A DNA stretch of 64,000 bases from Codonopsis lanceolata (GCA_013146195.2 CM028377.1:167503824-167567823), one strand, 5' to 3'. Positions 10,301 to 22,829 are shown, numbered from the stretch's first letter. The notes: generated by a model not told the origin, from the sequence alone. Numbers and translations are program-made.

Positions 10301-11830
10301 ATCTGGTTATTTTTGGTTTTTCTTTGTTTTCCTTAAAATAAAGATGGCGACTCTGTTGATCACATTTTGAGTCCATAATTGAGGCCAAGCGTATTCCATA
10401 CGCTTTAAAAGGTTTTGAAACCACCCGCTTTTTCATCAGCTGGGGAATCAGTCGAAAATCAGGGCACTCACACTTGGCGGTGAGTGGTGCTCAAAGATCG
10501 GAAAAAAGACCCAATTAGCTGGAGAGCAAAAATTTACTTGACTCGAACATATATAAGAACCCTTGGGAACCTCATTTTGAGGACTTGGTTGGACCTACGA
10601 GATAGTGGAAACCTAAAGGACAAACAAGCATACTCTATAAGGATGGGTTGCAGACACGGAATGGGTAATCATGACAATAACGGGATATACATGTGGTTTG
10701 AAAGCCCCTAGTCTTGAATTATTGCTGGCAATCCTTGCGTCGCCTGGTTCATTGAAAGGGTGCATACCAATTTGTAGAGACATGAAAGAGTAGGTTAATA
10801 AGACGACCTTCCCAACGTCTTTCCTTATTGTTGGGAAATTCTCCCCTTTCTTGCATTGGATCATGTCTGGCTTTCAGCCTTTTCTTGCTTTTTTTCTTTT
10901 TCCTGACTCCCTATCGGTCTCTTCTTTTCTTTTTTTTTAAGTGGTAAACCCCGAAATTTCGAAGTAGGACTCAACGAAGATGTGTTTGTAGTCAAGAATG
11001 AATGATGCACTTAATCGACCAAGGATGCATTTGTAAAAGGTCAAGAGGTAAGCATATAATGTACTATGTCCAGCTAAGCATGTAATATACTATGTTAAGC
11101 TAAGCATGCAATGTGTTGTGTTATGAAAATACGTTAGTGGTAGCAAGCAACACAAAAAAATTCCAATGTATATGCATAAAAGGGAAATTGAAAAACATTT
11201 AATGAAGCAATTAACATTTCTGATGTAATAGAAACCCTAGATATCAAGGTTGTTGAGGTCGTTCATGACTACCAGGGATTATCTTCCAAATTCTGTTGAG
11301 GTTCGCAAACCTACTACTACCACGATCTAGGCATCAATTCACGTTGATTTAAGGAATACCAGAATTGGAAAAAATAACTTATTCATAAAACGACAAAACT
11401 GCCTCTCAAAACAAACCTGAAAGTGTTTTAAATGTGTCTAAGGCCCTAAAAGCAATAAATGGTTCAAAATTACAAACAAAACCGAAAATTGACAAAAACT
11501 TCAGTGGCTCATAACTCTGTTCAAGTGAAACTCAGTGAGTTTTGTAGGTTTCTTTGAGAACTTTGTTTTGATATGTGACGGGCCCCGTAACTCCACCCGA
11601 GTCACAAGTTAGGCCCTTTTTCACGCGCCTGGTCCAAATGGTCGAGATAATCCAACGTGAGATTGTCTGCATCAATTTCCAATACATATGTATATATATA
11701 CATAGATATATATATAATAAAAATATATACTGTGTCTAAAAGCATGTTAAATGTATAAACACAAACTTATCAACCCCAAAAAATTTAGTATATCCCTCAT
11801 TTGTTTTTCTTTTTATTAAAAAAAAAAACA
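10300..11830. other. No gene; LTR-adjacent debris between two opposed LTRs
   Basis: At about 10345-10440 the sequence contains GGCGACTCTG and, 85 bp later, CTGGGGAATC. These two halves are contiguous (GGCGACTCTGCTGGGGA) in the opposed copy at 11838-11857, so the right-pointing copy has an insertion or rearrangement there. The remainder shows no reading frame or recognised element. Confidence 0.4.
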
Positions 11831-12539
11831 ATTTCCCCAGCAGAGTCGCCACTGTGAGAACCCTATTTCAAAACCCCCGTCGTCCGCATTGAAATACGAC
11901 GTGTCTCAAGAAACATCAAAGCGTGTGAAATACGTCTGGTCTCGTTGTGGATCCTAAATATGTATGCACATAGTCACCATCTATATTTTAAGGTTTAAAT
12001 ATAGAAAAACCAATTATTCCAGAAAATGTATAGGTTCGGAGGCTAGGTTACGAGTTGGGAAAGGGTTAGGCACCCAACTCGCCCTTTTGGTCTCAGTTTA
12101 GGGTTTTAAAATCAGTTAAAACATTACTTTGTTTAATGTTATTTGGGCATAATAATGACTTAAGTACATTTATGTCTGAATATATATGTACATTATCAAA
12201 TTGTATACATTAATATATATAGCATGCATACATACATCATGTATTTATAACATGCATCATTACTTTATTTGCATTATTATTTATCTAATAATGTTACTAT
12301 TTACATAGCATGCATGATGTTTAATATTCTACATTATTATTATTTATATAACATGCATATTATGATATTTTATATTAACAGGAAAGGCGGTAAATTGATA
12401 CTTACCTCTTGTAACGTGAAAGTCTGACCCGGTATATACGCCTAGGCTTTAGCCCACTAGGCATTCGAAGATTCTGATTGTGCTTCCCCTGTCCTTCTGA
12501 GAAAGGAAGTCTTTTTATGTATACATTGCCTGAAGTTTG

Positions 12540-12962
12540 ATATGTATACTGCTGCGATGCTACGAAATGCTGCTGCGAGATACGATTGCTACGGGATGCG
12601 CTGATGCGGGATACGACTGTTGCGGGATGCGATGCTGGGGAATATGATTGCTGTGGGATGTGATGCTGCGGAATATGATTGCTACGGGATGTGATGCTGC
12701 AGAATATGATTGATACGGGATGCGATTGTTGTGGGATGCGATGCTGCGGGATATATTGCTACGGGATATATTGTTGCGGGATGTGATTGCTACGGGATCC
12801 GATTGCTACGAGATGCGATGCTATGGGATATATTTCTGCAGGTATTACTGTTGTGCGTATTACTGCTATGGGATATATTGTTGTGGGTGTTGCTACTGCG
12901 GGTATTACTGCTGCGTGATATATTGCTGCGTGTATTGTTGTGGGTATTGCTGCGGGTATAAT
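12540..12962. repeat. Minisatellite of GATTGCTACGGGAT-like units
   Basis: More than twenty degenerate units of about 13-16 bp with the core GATGCTGCGGGATA/GATTGCTACGGGAT. It lies in the transcribed part of the minus-oriented LTR. Frames across it give Cys/Tyr/Gly-rich strings that are by-products of the repeat. Confidence 0.8.
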
Positions 12963-13041
12963 ATGTGAAGGGTGCCTGCTGAGGCTTTGATGGATTTTAT
13001 ATCGTCGATGGCTGGTGAGAATGAGAGTGCCCGAAGGCCTC

Positions 13042-13049
13042 TATTTATA
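13042..13049 (-). promoter_or_regulatory. LTR TATA box, minus strand
   Basis: Reverse complement reads TATAAATA followed by GAGGCC, identical in context to 9425-9432. Confidence 0.55.
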
Positions 13050-13985
13050 GGCATAAAATGTTGGATAAAATGGCAACGTATAGAGATTCAGTTGCATGGC
13101 GTGCCACGTGTCACCCTCGGCACGCAACAGCACAAACTACACGAGGTGGCTGAAAAGGAACGATAGCATTTGGCCTACTTGGATGGGAGAACGGTGTGGA
13201 GTGGCTACACTAGGTGGGGAGCAGCTCCACCAAGGTTAATTTCAAGCTTCTTCCAGGTCCTTCCAGTTTATTGTCTGTTTTGATTGTTTTGCATATTTAA
13301 CTGCCGTTAAATCCAGTTAACTGAACCACTAACGGAAAGTCATTATTAAAAGTTATGATATTTTTATAAAACATATATTATAATTATTATATTGCAGGGG
13401 TATGAACGAAAGTTATATTTATAAGTTTTATGTTTATTGTTTAACTCCCGTTAAGTCCAGTTACCCGAAACTCTAACAGAAAGCAATGTTTGTTTGTCCA
13501 ACTGTTTTATAAAATATATATTGAAGTTGTTATATGATGTTATATTGTAGGGGTATGAAATTGGGGTGTCTACAACAGATTGTCAACGTTTTGAATCAGT
13601 ATGATTCTTTAATCGAAAACCTTCATTTTTTTTCGCAAGACGCGTGAGTTTTACAATAAATTGCTTCTTTCTGGCAAAACCAAATGGGGAGATGTTGTGT
13701 TGCTGTCTAGTAATTTCGGGGGAGCACCTAAGTGTTGTAACACTTGTGGGAGTATGTGCCATAATTATTTTAAGTGATGAGGAAGATGACAAACGTGATG
13801 TTGCTAAAGATGTTGTTGTGGCTGAAGCTGCTCAAAATTAGGGAATGCTCAACATTACTCAAAGTAATAATTTGGGGGAGTTGATCTTATTGTAATCCTT
13901 GTCCCAGTATCAATCAACGTCGGTTTCCTTGGGAAATTGTGGATCATGAATAACACTTTAATTCTCTCTTTAAAATTTAATTGGA

Positions 13986-15239
13986 TTGTCTTATTTAGGG
14001 GTTCATTTGCTTGTTTTAATTGATATTTTGGAACAGTTTGCTCATCTGTTAACCGCTGAGGATTATTTGAAAGCTCAACGGACTCGAATTCAGGATCACA
14101 AGGACGATGTTCTAGTATATATCCACACAAACTCAGGTGAGTTTCGGGTTAAAGAACACTGGCAGCAGAATAGGGTGAAGTGGCCGAAGACAGCTTGGGC
14201 TAAAAAGATTTGGCAAAAGTGGTTGCCTTTCAATATCAGTGGGTTCATGTGGAAGTTGTATCATGGTGCTTTGCCTGTTGACTTGCGCCTCCATTCTAAA
14301 CAGGTGGCTTTGGCTTCGAAATGTGTTTGCTGTTTTCAGAATCACCAACAAGAATCTATTGCTCATCTTTTTGTGCATTCAGAAACAGCCAGGTACATAT
14401 GGGAGAAACTTGCTAGATATTTTCATACCATCTCGTCATACAATTCTGTGCAACATTTATGTGACATCTGGTTGGCGAGATCTTCGGCCAAAACTCAAGT
14501 TGGGGCGTGCAAGATTGGTGTGTTAATGGTGGGTTGTTGGGAGATATGGAAAGCGAGATGTGGGGCAATTTTTGGCGATAAACCCATGCAACGTGAAGGC
14601 ATTTTTAGACGCATTTCCAGCAGCGTGCAAGATATCATGAGAGGGTTTAAGCCGAAGAAGGCAAGTAGTTCTCTGGGCAGTATCAGTTTACAGTGCCTTG
14701 GGGTGGTGGTGCACAAAGTTTTATGGAATAAAGGTAATTGGTTGCGTTGGGAACCTCCTTTGAGTGATAGTTATAAACTTAATACAGATGGCTCGGCTAG
14801 GAATGGTTTATGTACAGGCGGTGGCGTTATTCGGGACAAATGTGGTTCTTTGGTTTGTGCTTTCTCTTGTTTCTATGGTCAAGGCACGAACATGTATGCA
14901 GAGATTATGGCTTTACGAGATGGCCTAATTATGAGCAGAAGAATGCATATTAACAGACTGTTTGTTGAAACAGATTCTTTAGTGGCGACTAATGGTTTAT
15001 TGGGGCGACATCATTTTCCGTGGAAATATGACAGTGAACTTTTCGATTGTAAAAACTTGTTAGGAGAATATGGTATTCAGCATGTTTACAGGGAAATAAA
15101 TAGGATGGCTGATAAGCTTGCGGAGGTGGCCTATGCGGACAGGATGTATAGATTGTATGATTCTTTGGCTCAACTTCCCCCTGTTGTTCGACAGGTTTTA
15201 CGAGATGATGCCATGGGTATTTATAATTTTAGAAAATGA
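13986..15239 (+). CDS. LINE (L1-type) ORF2 3' fragment: zinc-finger RVT and RNase H domains
   Basis: A 417-codon open frame whose recognisable part starts at about 14130. The first block is the zf-RVT domain seen after plant LINE reverse transcriptases (WLPFNISGFMWKLYHGALP, then CVCCFQ...ESIAHLFVHSE and a W-x-x-x-R-C segment). The second is an RNase H domain with the acidic residues in order: NTDGS, AEIMAL, VETDS and, near the end, MADKLA. The catalytic reverse transcriptase and the endonuclease are missing, as in a typical 5'-truncated LINE copy. About 160 bp after the stop there is an AATAAA (15366-15371) and a poly(A) run (15401-15424). The frame upstream of 14130 is probably not part of the original protein. 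A retroviral-type RNase H is ruled out by the preceding zf-RVT block. Confidence 0.88.
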   Translation: MSYLGVHLLVLIDILEQFAHLLTAEDYLKAQRTRIQDHKDDVLVYIHTNSGEFRVKEHWQQNRVKWPKTAWAKKIWQKWLPFNISGFMWKLYHGALPVDLRLHSKQVALASKCVCCFQNHQQESIAHLFVHSETARYIWEKLARYFHTISSYNSVQHLCDIWLARSSAKTQVGACKIGVLMVGCWEIWKARCGAIFGDKPMQREGIFRRISSSVQDIMRGFKPKKASSSLGSISLQCLGVVVHKVLWNKGNWLRWEPPLSDSYKLNTDGSARNGLCTGGGVIRDKCGSLVCAFSCFYGQGTNMYAEIMALRDGLIMSRRMHINRLFVETDSLVATNGLLGRHHFPWKYDSELFDCKNLLGEYGIQHVYREINRMADKLAEVAYADRMYRLYDSLAQLPPVVRQVLRDDAMGIYNFRK

Positions 15240-15424
15240 GTCAGCCGGTAGATGTGTTTGTTGGGTTTCTCATGTTTCATGATAGAGGTAAGGCTCCTTT
15301 GTCCACCCGTGTGTGGGTTTGGCTGGTTGTCCCCCTCCGTGTATTTCTTCTTATAGTTTTATTTTAATAAATTTGTGCAGGGTGCCGTCCCTGTTTCCTT
15401 AAAAAAAAAAAAAAAAAAAAAAAA
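14098..15424 (+). mobile_element. 5'-truncated LINE with poly(A) tail
   Basis: The ORF2 tail, an AATAAA at 15366 and 24 consecutive A at 15401-15424 define the 3' end. The 5' junction cannot be placed exactly and no target duplication was identified. The copy directly precedes the 3' untranslated part of a copia-type element, so it probably inserted into that element. Confidence 0.8.
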
Positions 15425-15477
15425 TTGATTATTATTTGTTATGTTTGCTTTTTTCAGAAAGGTGAAAAAGGGGAGAT

Positions 15478-16032
15478 TGTTGGATATTTAATTATTAAGT
15501 TATTATATTTCTAATTGGTTTATTTTAATTAATTATTTGTTTTGCCTTTCTTGGTATTTACTTTGATTAATTATTATTGTTACACCTTTTATAGAAAGGT
15601 TATTTAGGAGATTATGCTTTAATTGGTTTTTAGGGTTTTATATGAATATTTATTCTAGTAGGATTGTGTGTTATTGGAACATAAGTCATATGGGTCGTTT
15701 ATGTCTTGTTCCATAAGACACGTCTGCCCTAATTTATTATGGTAAGGAATCCTACATATTTGGTAATTTTATATGTGATAGGATTTAGTCATCGTTTATT
15801 GCACTAACCTACTACTTTTATGGTAAGTAGTTTTCTTATTCTACAAGGTTTATAGATCAAAGATGCACGCATAAATAAGAGAACACAAGGATGTGAAGAT
15901 TAAAATACGTAGTTGAGCATATAATATACACAGATTGATAAGAGAGAGAAGAGATCATAGAAACCGTGACTGTCCTGACCTGAATGCATTCTTGAATGAA
16001 GATACATCGAAGCCTTCATTCTATATCCAACA
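15478..16032 (+). mobile_element. Copia-type LTR (555 bp)
   Basis: Begins TGTTGGATA and ends TATCCAACA, perfect inverted termini of an LTR, and is preceded by the polypurine tract GAAAAAGGGGAGAT. It is therefore a 3' LTR, or a solo LTR retaining the polypurine tract. The internal coding region is absent; the LINE occupies the upstream side. Confidence 0.75.
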
Positions 16033-19000
16033 TTGTTTTCTATTAATGCCTCCTACACTTTGTTAAAAGCTATTGAGTGTACATTAGTCAAGGTAGTCTG
16101 AGGTGTTAGGATTATTCAAAGTCATATCTAATTCATATAGAGGTTTTACATAAATTCCACTTTGTTAAGTATTTCGAGTTGTATCAAGCTTAAACTATAT
16201 TTTAATAGTGGAATATTTTTAGTCATGAGGCTCGATCAATACATTGATTTTACATATTGATCAAAAGGTATCTCATGTGTTTAATTTTGTTCCTTCCTGC
16301 TTTATTTATTTAAATTCTGCAACATTGATATCTCAATAAAGTTTTCAATGAACTCGTCATTATAAGCTTCATTAACAAGATCATATATCAAAACAATTTT
16401 TTTTCCTTTTTATTTATTTCATTATTCTGCAACATTGATATCTCAATGAAGCCTTATTAATGTAACTTTTATCTAATATTAGCAATAACAACCCTCCTTT
16501 TTTTTATCTATTTCAAAATAACTGGATGGGCTCTACTAACAAGCCTAATTAAATATTTGGTAGACTTTAATAATAAAAACATTGGTGATAACCGGGTTGG
16601 TTCCCTTTACATAATATTTAACCCTAAAAATCATTTATATTTTTATTTGATCGGTAAAAGATACTTGTGGGCCAAAAGGATGAATATACCCTTAATGAAA
16701 TTGGATTAGGTGTCTGCATCGGAAAACCAGTTTGTGCATCGATAATCCAGTTTGTGCTTTTCGTGATTTACTTTTGTATTCTACTTCCAAATTGATGTAT
16801 CGCAATTCCAAAAATGTGCATCGGAAGATAAACAAAGAACCAAAAAATGGTTTTGATGCAACAATTCTAATTGCACATGGCATCACCTTCGCACGGCCAA
16901 GAGAGGAGTTGGGGGAGAAAATGAAACGAAATTAATGTGGGTTTCCCTCTAATTCTACAAATGAAGACTCGTCCTCTCTTCTCATCTGGTACTGCTACCC
17001 TACCTTATCTCATTCATTTATCTTTTTTTACTTTGTTATCTCCAATTTCATCGGGACTTAAACATCGAAAATCAAATGCTTGCCTCGCAAAATCTAGTTT
17101 GTGCATCATGATTTATTTTCGTATTCTAATACTAAATTTATGCATCACAGATCCAAAATAGTTGCATAGCGAACCAAATCGATGCATCAGGGACTAAAAT
17201 CAATGCATTGCAATTAAGAAAAGTAGAAGAATTCAGAAATACATTTTAAATGGGTCGCTCGTATGGAAGAAAGAAGCCACGGAAAAAAAGTATGGAATCT
17301 CTCCTTCTTGCTTTTCAGAAAGCGAGGGAGGATTGGAGCTCGTCTTCTTCTTGCTCTATAGCGATTAATCTTAGGATACGCTCCTCTTTAAACATGCACT
17401 TACCTTCCACGTTTGCATTTATGGGAGCTGAAACAAGAACAACAAGGAAAGGAAACAAAATCCTAATCGCCAATGTTTTGTTGTATCCAAACCCGAATAG
17501 TATAACAACCGTGATCCACACCACCATAACTCCGAAACTCAACTCTCTGTCAGGCTTTTGTACCAAAACCCGAATTATATATCGTTTCCTTTACTTCCTT
17601 ATCTGCCTCCAGTGAATCCCTCTTCAAAACTTCAATTGTTCCTCGTTAATAGCCGGTCGTGATAAATCAAATTGGTAATATTATCAATCCCTGTGGGAAA
17701 TCGAGGTTTTCAATTTGTTGATGAAAAGTTGCAAAGATGAATGACGTAGGTGCATTGAAGAAGATACAACACATGGTTTTGTATTGTTTAAAGGGGGAGA
17801 GGCCAAGGACTCTAACAACTTTTGTTGGGGTAAAAATTTATATAGAGCATTAAAAAGACTTTTCCTTGTGGAGATAACATATATAACTAGTGTGTTTTCC
17901 CGTTTTTGTTGATGCGGGCATTTTAGGAGCAATTTTACGAGAATTGACTTTTGCTGTTAAAAAAAGGGTTACTTGAGTAGTTAGAAATTGATAAAAGTGG
18001 ACTGACCTGTAATAATTCCTAAAAATACCAATTAATCTGAATTAATTGACCAAGCCCAAATTTAATGAAATTTATCAAATCAAGTCCATCCATCAATTAA
18101 TCTCCACTAATCAACCACGTCCAACAATTTGGAGCGATTCTTGATTGATAAAATGAATCATTTTATTCTTAGTGTGTGACCCTTTAGGTTCACAACTAAT
18201 GCTAGTTGTAGGCTTATAAACTTTTTGTAACTTATGAATAACAATATATTCTATCAACTAATCCAATTAGCTAATAACTTGAAATTAACTCTTTAATTTC
18301 AAGAACCTACAAATTGTGGGAACACCTAGCAAGTAGTACAAATAGCTAGCAGTGGCGAAATAACATATAAACATATAAACATATTTCAATTGCGAGTGCA
18401 TACATGTACAGTCCTTTCGACATCTAATTTCCCGATTAAATCTAGGACATGGATCATAAGTCAAAACTCAATTGATTTAATAACTGTAATTTCATTTCAA
18501 GTACCAGTGATTCATTTATGAATCAAATTCATCATGTCTTGGCTAAGGTCGTCGAATCATGAACTATGAAAACACTAAAAAAATTCTTAGCATCTAACAA
18601 GTGTTGAATTCTATGTTGGCTAATGATTAGCCTCCATGCACACCAGTGCGACACCCATAATACCCCTTTGCGATTGTCAAACAATCAAAAAGTAAATCAA
18701 AGTGTTACAAGATGTACACAAGCTTACTATTGTGTCTCAAGTCCGGGAAGTGGTGGAGGCACCATTGTGTATTCGTATTCGTTTGTTATTCGAATATTAA
18801 AATTGATTCGTATTGGATTCAAAATTAATATTCGAATTATTCAATACTATTCGAATGTTCGATTTGAAATTTTATTTCCCATTTTTTTACAAAATATGTT
18901 TATCAAACAATGATTCGATTATTCGATTCGATACTATTTGAATTTTCGATTCGAGTATTCGACTCGAGTATTCAAATTTTCAATAATTATCATCCATAAC

Positions 19001-19616
19001 ATCAAATATCCCTAAACAAAACAAGATCGAAACAAGAAAACAAATATGAAAATCAACAACAATCATCCTTCTCATTGTCCAGGAACTGGACACTCAACAC
19101 TTCTTCCAAACCTCCAATAACATTTTTCCACTAGGTTAGACAAAAGGACAAACACCTTGTATACATCTTGAGCAACCAGGATATACAGTAAAATTTTCTA
19201 TTGGACAATCCATGTATAAACGCAACAGAGGCGCCTTCCACAAAGAAAAAATAGGACTGAATCCATCACTACTATGTTGTTCTAATGAGACTAAGGGCTT
19301 GGCCCATAATGGATGGTAGTTCCTCTCTGTAACTCAAAGCATTCTCACTTGAAAAAGGGCCCTAAACATAATTAATACTAAATGAGAGTGTAAATGAAGA
19401 GGAGCGAAAGCCATGTATATATATAAAGAGAATGGTTCGATGTTACTTTGACAAGATTCTTCAGTAAAGTCTTCCTGAACAACGTCGAGACCGATTGATT
19501 GCTTTTAAGTCGGATCAACTGTAGATTTTCTTTGATTCAAGGAGATCAAGTGATGTTAGATCAAGAAGAGCATTTTCTTCAGATATTCGGAGTGATGGAT
19601 AAAGACCCACTACTCG
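16033..19616. other. Non-coding stretch, no gene recognised
   Basis: Short open frames are scattered and lack family resemblance. Around 16700-16830 and 17080-17210 there are loosely repeated units containing GTTTGTGCATCG and TTTCGTATTCTA. 18770-18990 is dense in ATTCGAAT/GATTCGA palindromic units, also found near 42310-42430. Nothing supports a host gene. Confidence 0.5.
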
Positions 19617-20534
19617 TGATGAGGACATCCCCAACAATGTCAACAACTCTTCAAGAGGCGTGGAATATGCTTGGAAGATTCAAGAATTCTACACCAACTT
19701 GATTCGTGGGTTCATTGAAGATTCGGGCTACTATAATGGATACTCGACGAAACAAAAGAGGCTGGTGAACGTGATTCAGAATAAGAAGAGATAGATGCTG
19801 AAATTCTGGAGACCTTGCGGACGCAAGGTTAAAATAGGCTTGCGACCGCAAGGCCTTGATATTTCCGAACTGACTTTCTGCCGACCTTGCGGACGCAAGG
19901 GGCCAAGGGGCTTGCGACCGCAAGGTTCCTCGAACCTGCTATTTTGTGTCGAATTAGTTTTTAAACAGTTCATTATGGAAAAGGAAGCCTTCAAATGGGT
20001 CCCCATATATTCAGATATGACTTGGGGAGATTTTAATATCTATTGGAGGACTTTTGGGGGCCAAAATGCAATTTTGGAAAATAGGCCCATGTAGAAAAAT
20101 GGGATTATTAGGGTTTTCATTATTTTAATTAATTTTAGGGTTTCTTTTTCTCCAAGTATTAGGGTTTAGTTGTAAGGTTATAAATAGGCCTTTTCCTTTC
20201 ATTGTAAAACAGTTTTAGTTGATTTGAGATAATATAGTTTTGAGTGATTTCTTCTAAACCTCCTTGTTCTTCATAAACTTGAGAATACTTTGGTGTGATT
20301 CCGTTTTGTTCGAATCCTAACTTATCAATAGGAATTCCATCCCTATTGTGGCGTTATTCACAATACTTAGGTTCTTCAATTGCTACGAGTGCGGGTTGCG
20401 GCTGTACATGCCAAGGTTCTATTCGTGCTAATTGTTGGGTCGAGGTGTCACCCCCGCAAAACATCCTTCGATCCTAAGCTTCCGCCGCGTGTGTAAATCT
20501 TTCTTCAACGAAGCCTTCCGAGAAGATCGTATCA
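19617..20534 (+). repeat. 5' LTR of the deleted gypsy element, with palindromic hairpin units
   Basis: 918 bp. CCTTGCGGACGCAAGG at 19813-19828 and 19885-19900, and CTTGCGACCGCAAG at 19839-19852 and 19911-19924, are near-perfect palindromes. The pairs repeat with a 72-bp period. The 3' LTR carries the same four units, one altered to CCTTGCGGATGCAAGG. Confidence 0.9.
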
Positions 20535-20540
20535 TTTTGG

Positions 20541-21846
20541 ATAGTACATTGGTTGATAAATTGGTAGGAGTGCATTATGCTATACAAGCTAGAAAGAAAA
20601 TTCTGAATTTTGTATTGGAAATTTCTAAGTTTCATCAAGATGTGAGTTCTAAACATGTGATTATGCATGATATTTCTATGATGAATTCTTTTGTTGCATG
20701 TCATAAGATTGTTGAAGTTCCCCATGATGCGTTGATGTTTCATAAGATTTATGGATTGCATATAGTTTCATTGAGGGAAATAAATTATGTTAAACATGTT
20801 AAATCTTGGAAAGGTTACGAGCTTCATGTTATTAAGGGACATAAGCATGTTTTGACTTATAGTCCGATTGTTGAGCCTAAAGGATGTTTATCCTTGAGAT
20901 TGCATAATAAGTGTGATCATGATTTCTTATTGTTGCATGATTCATTATTGCTAAATATGGATATGCAAAAGATAAAATCTGTTAGATTAATCTTTAAACC
21001 TGGTGACTTTGGTTGTTGTTTGTTTCAAGTCAAAGGAATAAATGAAAAGACTTCAATTTTTGGTGATTGGAAGAAAGAGACCATAGAGTATGGAAAAATT
21101 GTTTGTAGTGAAGAAACCTTGACTTGTGATAAGTTGCTCAAAAAGGAAGGTGACTTTGGTTCTATAAAGGATTTTCATGAGGAAAAATCGAGTTGTGATA
21201 ACTTGATGAGTGAGATTATAAACATTGATGGATTTACTTGTCATGATGGATTTGGATACATGAGTTGGTATGCCATATTGCATATTATCTTCTTATACTT
21301 ATTGATATCTTTCATTGACATTCCTTATGATGATCTCGTTGTGTTTTATCTTGCATATGTGATGTTGTCATTCATGGAAAATTACCGAGTAATGCAAGTG
21401 AGATATATTAGGTTGATATTTGAACCCGGAGATGGAGTTTGGTTGATGCATAATATTGAAAGAGACTTTGGTTGTGCTAAATTAAACATGATGATATGTG
21501 ATTACTTGTTGAGTATGAATTGTCGTGCTAACCACTTTGATCATCTTGCATCGCGTAGTGTTGTTACGTTTCTCCTACAAGTTTGGGCAAAGATCAATGT
21601 GGAACACAAGGATGGATATGATGTCAATGAAGTTTGATTAATTCATGATCCAGGAAGTGTGGTTTATGTGGGCTTAGATGGAAAGCTCGTTCGAGAATGA
21701 AGGGACTTTGTGCATGACTACAATATAACTTTTAAAGTGGATTTGAATGGTAAGATTAATGTGAGTTCATACTTTTCGGTTGCTAATTCACTTCCATTTG
21801 ATGTAGGTCCAGATTTGAGGACAAATCTTTTTGAAGAGGGAGCGAA
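20541..21846 (+). pseudogene. 3' end of a gypsy polyprotein, rearranged
   Basis: A long open frame (into 21637) and a following one contain segments like the C-terminal integrase region of gypsy elements: RLIFKPGD (about 20990), RLIFEPGD...W (about 21410), and a last block with ITFKVDLNGKINVSSYFSV followed by LPFDVGPDLRTNLFEEGAND, the usual tail of such pol proteins just before the 3' LTR. The stretch between the two PGD motifs is not recognised. A stop at 21635-21637 separates the blocks. No protease, reverse transcriptase or integrase core is present. The ORF's nominal ATG lies inside the 5' LTR and is not meaningful. Confidence 0.65.
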
Positions 21847-22761
21847 TGATGAGGACATCCCCAACAATGTCAACAACTCTTCAAGAGGCGTGGAATATGC
21901 TTGGAAGATTCAAGAATTCTACACCAACTTGATTCGTGGGTTCATTGGAGATTCGAGCTACTATAATGGATACTCGACGAAACAAAAGAGGCTGGTGAAC
22001 GTGATTCAAAATAAGAAGAGATCGATGCTGACATTCTGGAGACCTTGCGGATGCAAGGTTAAAATAGGCTTGCGACCGCAAGGCCTTGATATTTCCGGAC
22101 TGACTTTCTACCGACCTTGCGGACGCAAGGGGCCAAGGGGTTTGCGACCGCAAGGTTCCCCGAACCTGCTATTTTGTGCCGAATCAGTTTTTAAACAGTT
22201 CATTATGGAAAAGGAAGCCTTCAAATGGGTCCCCATATATTCATATATGACTTGGGGAGCTTTTAATAACTATTGGAGGACTTTTGGGGCCAAAATGCAA
22301 TTTTGGAAAATAGGCCCATGTAGAAAAACGGGATTATTAGGGTTTTCATTATTTTAGTTAATTTTAGGGTTTCTTTTTCTCCAAGTATTAGGGTTTAGTT
22401 GTAAGGTTATAAATAGGCCTTTTCCTTTCATTGAAAAACAGTTTTAGTTGATTTGAGATAATATAGTTGAGTGTTTTCTTCGAAACCTCCTTGTTCTTCA
22501 TAAACTTGAGAATACTTTGGTGTGATTCTGTTGTGTTCGAATCCTAACTTATCAATAGGAATTCCATCTCTATTGTGGCGTTATTCACAATACTTAGGTT
22601 CTTCAATTGCTACGAGTGCGGGTTGCGGCTGTACATGCCAAGGTTCTATTCGTGCTAATTGTTGGGTCGAGGTGTCACCCCCGCAAAACATCCTTCGATC
22701 CTAAGCTTCCGCCGCGTGTGTAAATCTTTCTTCAACGAAGCCTTCCGAGAAGATCGTATCA
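21847..22761 (+). repeat. 3' LTR of the deleted gypsy element
   Basis: 915 bp, colinear with 19617-20534 from TGATGAGG to GTATCA. The differences are mainly transitions plus a few small indels. Confidence 0.92.
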
Positions 22762-22829
22762 ACGCGCCCCTTGCTCTCTCTAGTTCTCTCACTGGATTCA
22801 GGAAGGAGGCTACCGACTTCCAAGTTGAG

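Larger units (their letters stand above)
11838..13574 (-). mobile_element. Opposed LTR and leader of the same family, minus orientation
   Basis: Read on the minus strand the LTR begins TGTAGACACCCCAATTTC at 13574. It has a TATA box at 13049-13042 in the same AGAGGCC context as the 9077 LTR, carries the GAGTTGGGTGCCTAACCC block (about 12060), and reaches GTGGCGACTCTGCTGGGGA at about 11857, the usual position just downstream of such LTRs. No coding sequence follows. Together with 9077-10300 this makes a head-to-head pair. Confidence 0.65.
19617..22761 (+). mobile_element. Internally deleted Ty3/gypsy element with two LTRs
   Basis: Two direct repeats of about 915 bp (19617-20534 and 21847-22761), each running from TGATGAGGACATCC to GATCGTATCA, bracket only 1.3 kb. 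They differ by about two dozen substitutions by eye, so the insertion is fairly young. The flanking pentamers are actcg (19612-19616) and acgcg (22762-22766), an imperfect target duplication. After the 5' LTR comes TTTTGG, the first bases of the TTTTGGCGCC-type primer-binding site, and then the sequence jumps to the 3' end of pol. This indicates a large internal deletion. The 3' LTR is preceded by the tail of a polyprotein and a purine-rich AAGAGGGAGC tract. Confidence 0.9.

Noticed and set aside
12710..12968. Open frames rich in Cys, Tyr, Gly and Leu
   Set aside because: They run along the GATTGCTACGGGAT minisatellite and simply translate the repeat unit; no independent coding evidence.
16692..17615. 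Cluster of small ORFs as candidate host genes
   Set aside because: Short frames on both strands, no motifs, no splice-compatible neighbours, and partly overlapping loose repeats.
20432..21637. 401-codon ORF as a new intact protein
   Set aside because: Its ATG lies in the 5' LTR and the body contains gypsy pol-tail motifs; it is a deletion junction, not a new gene.
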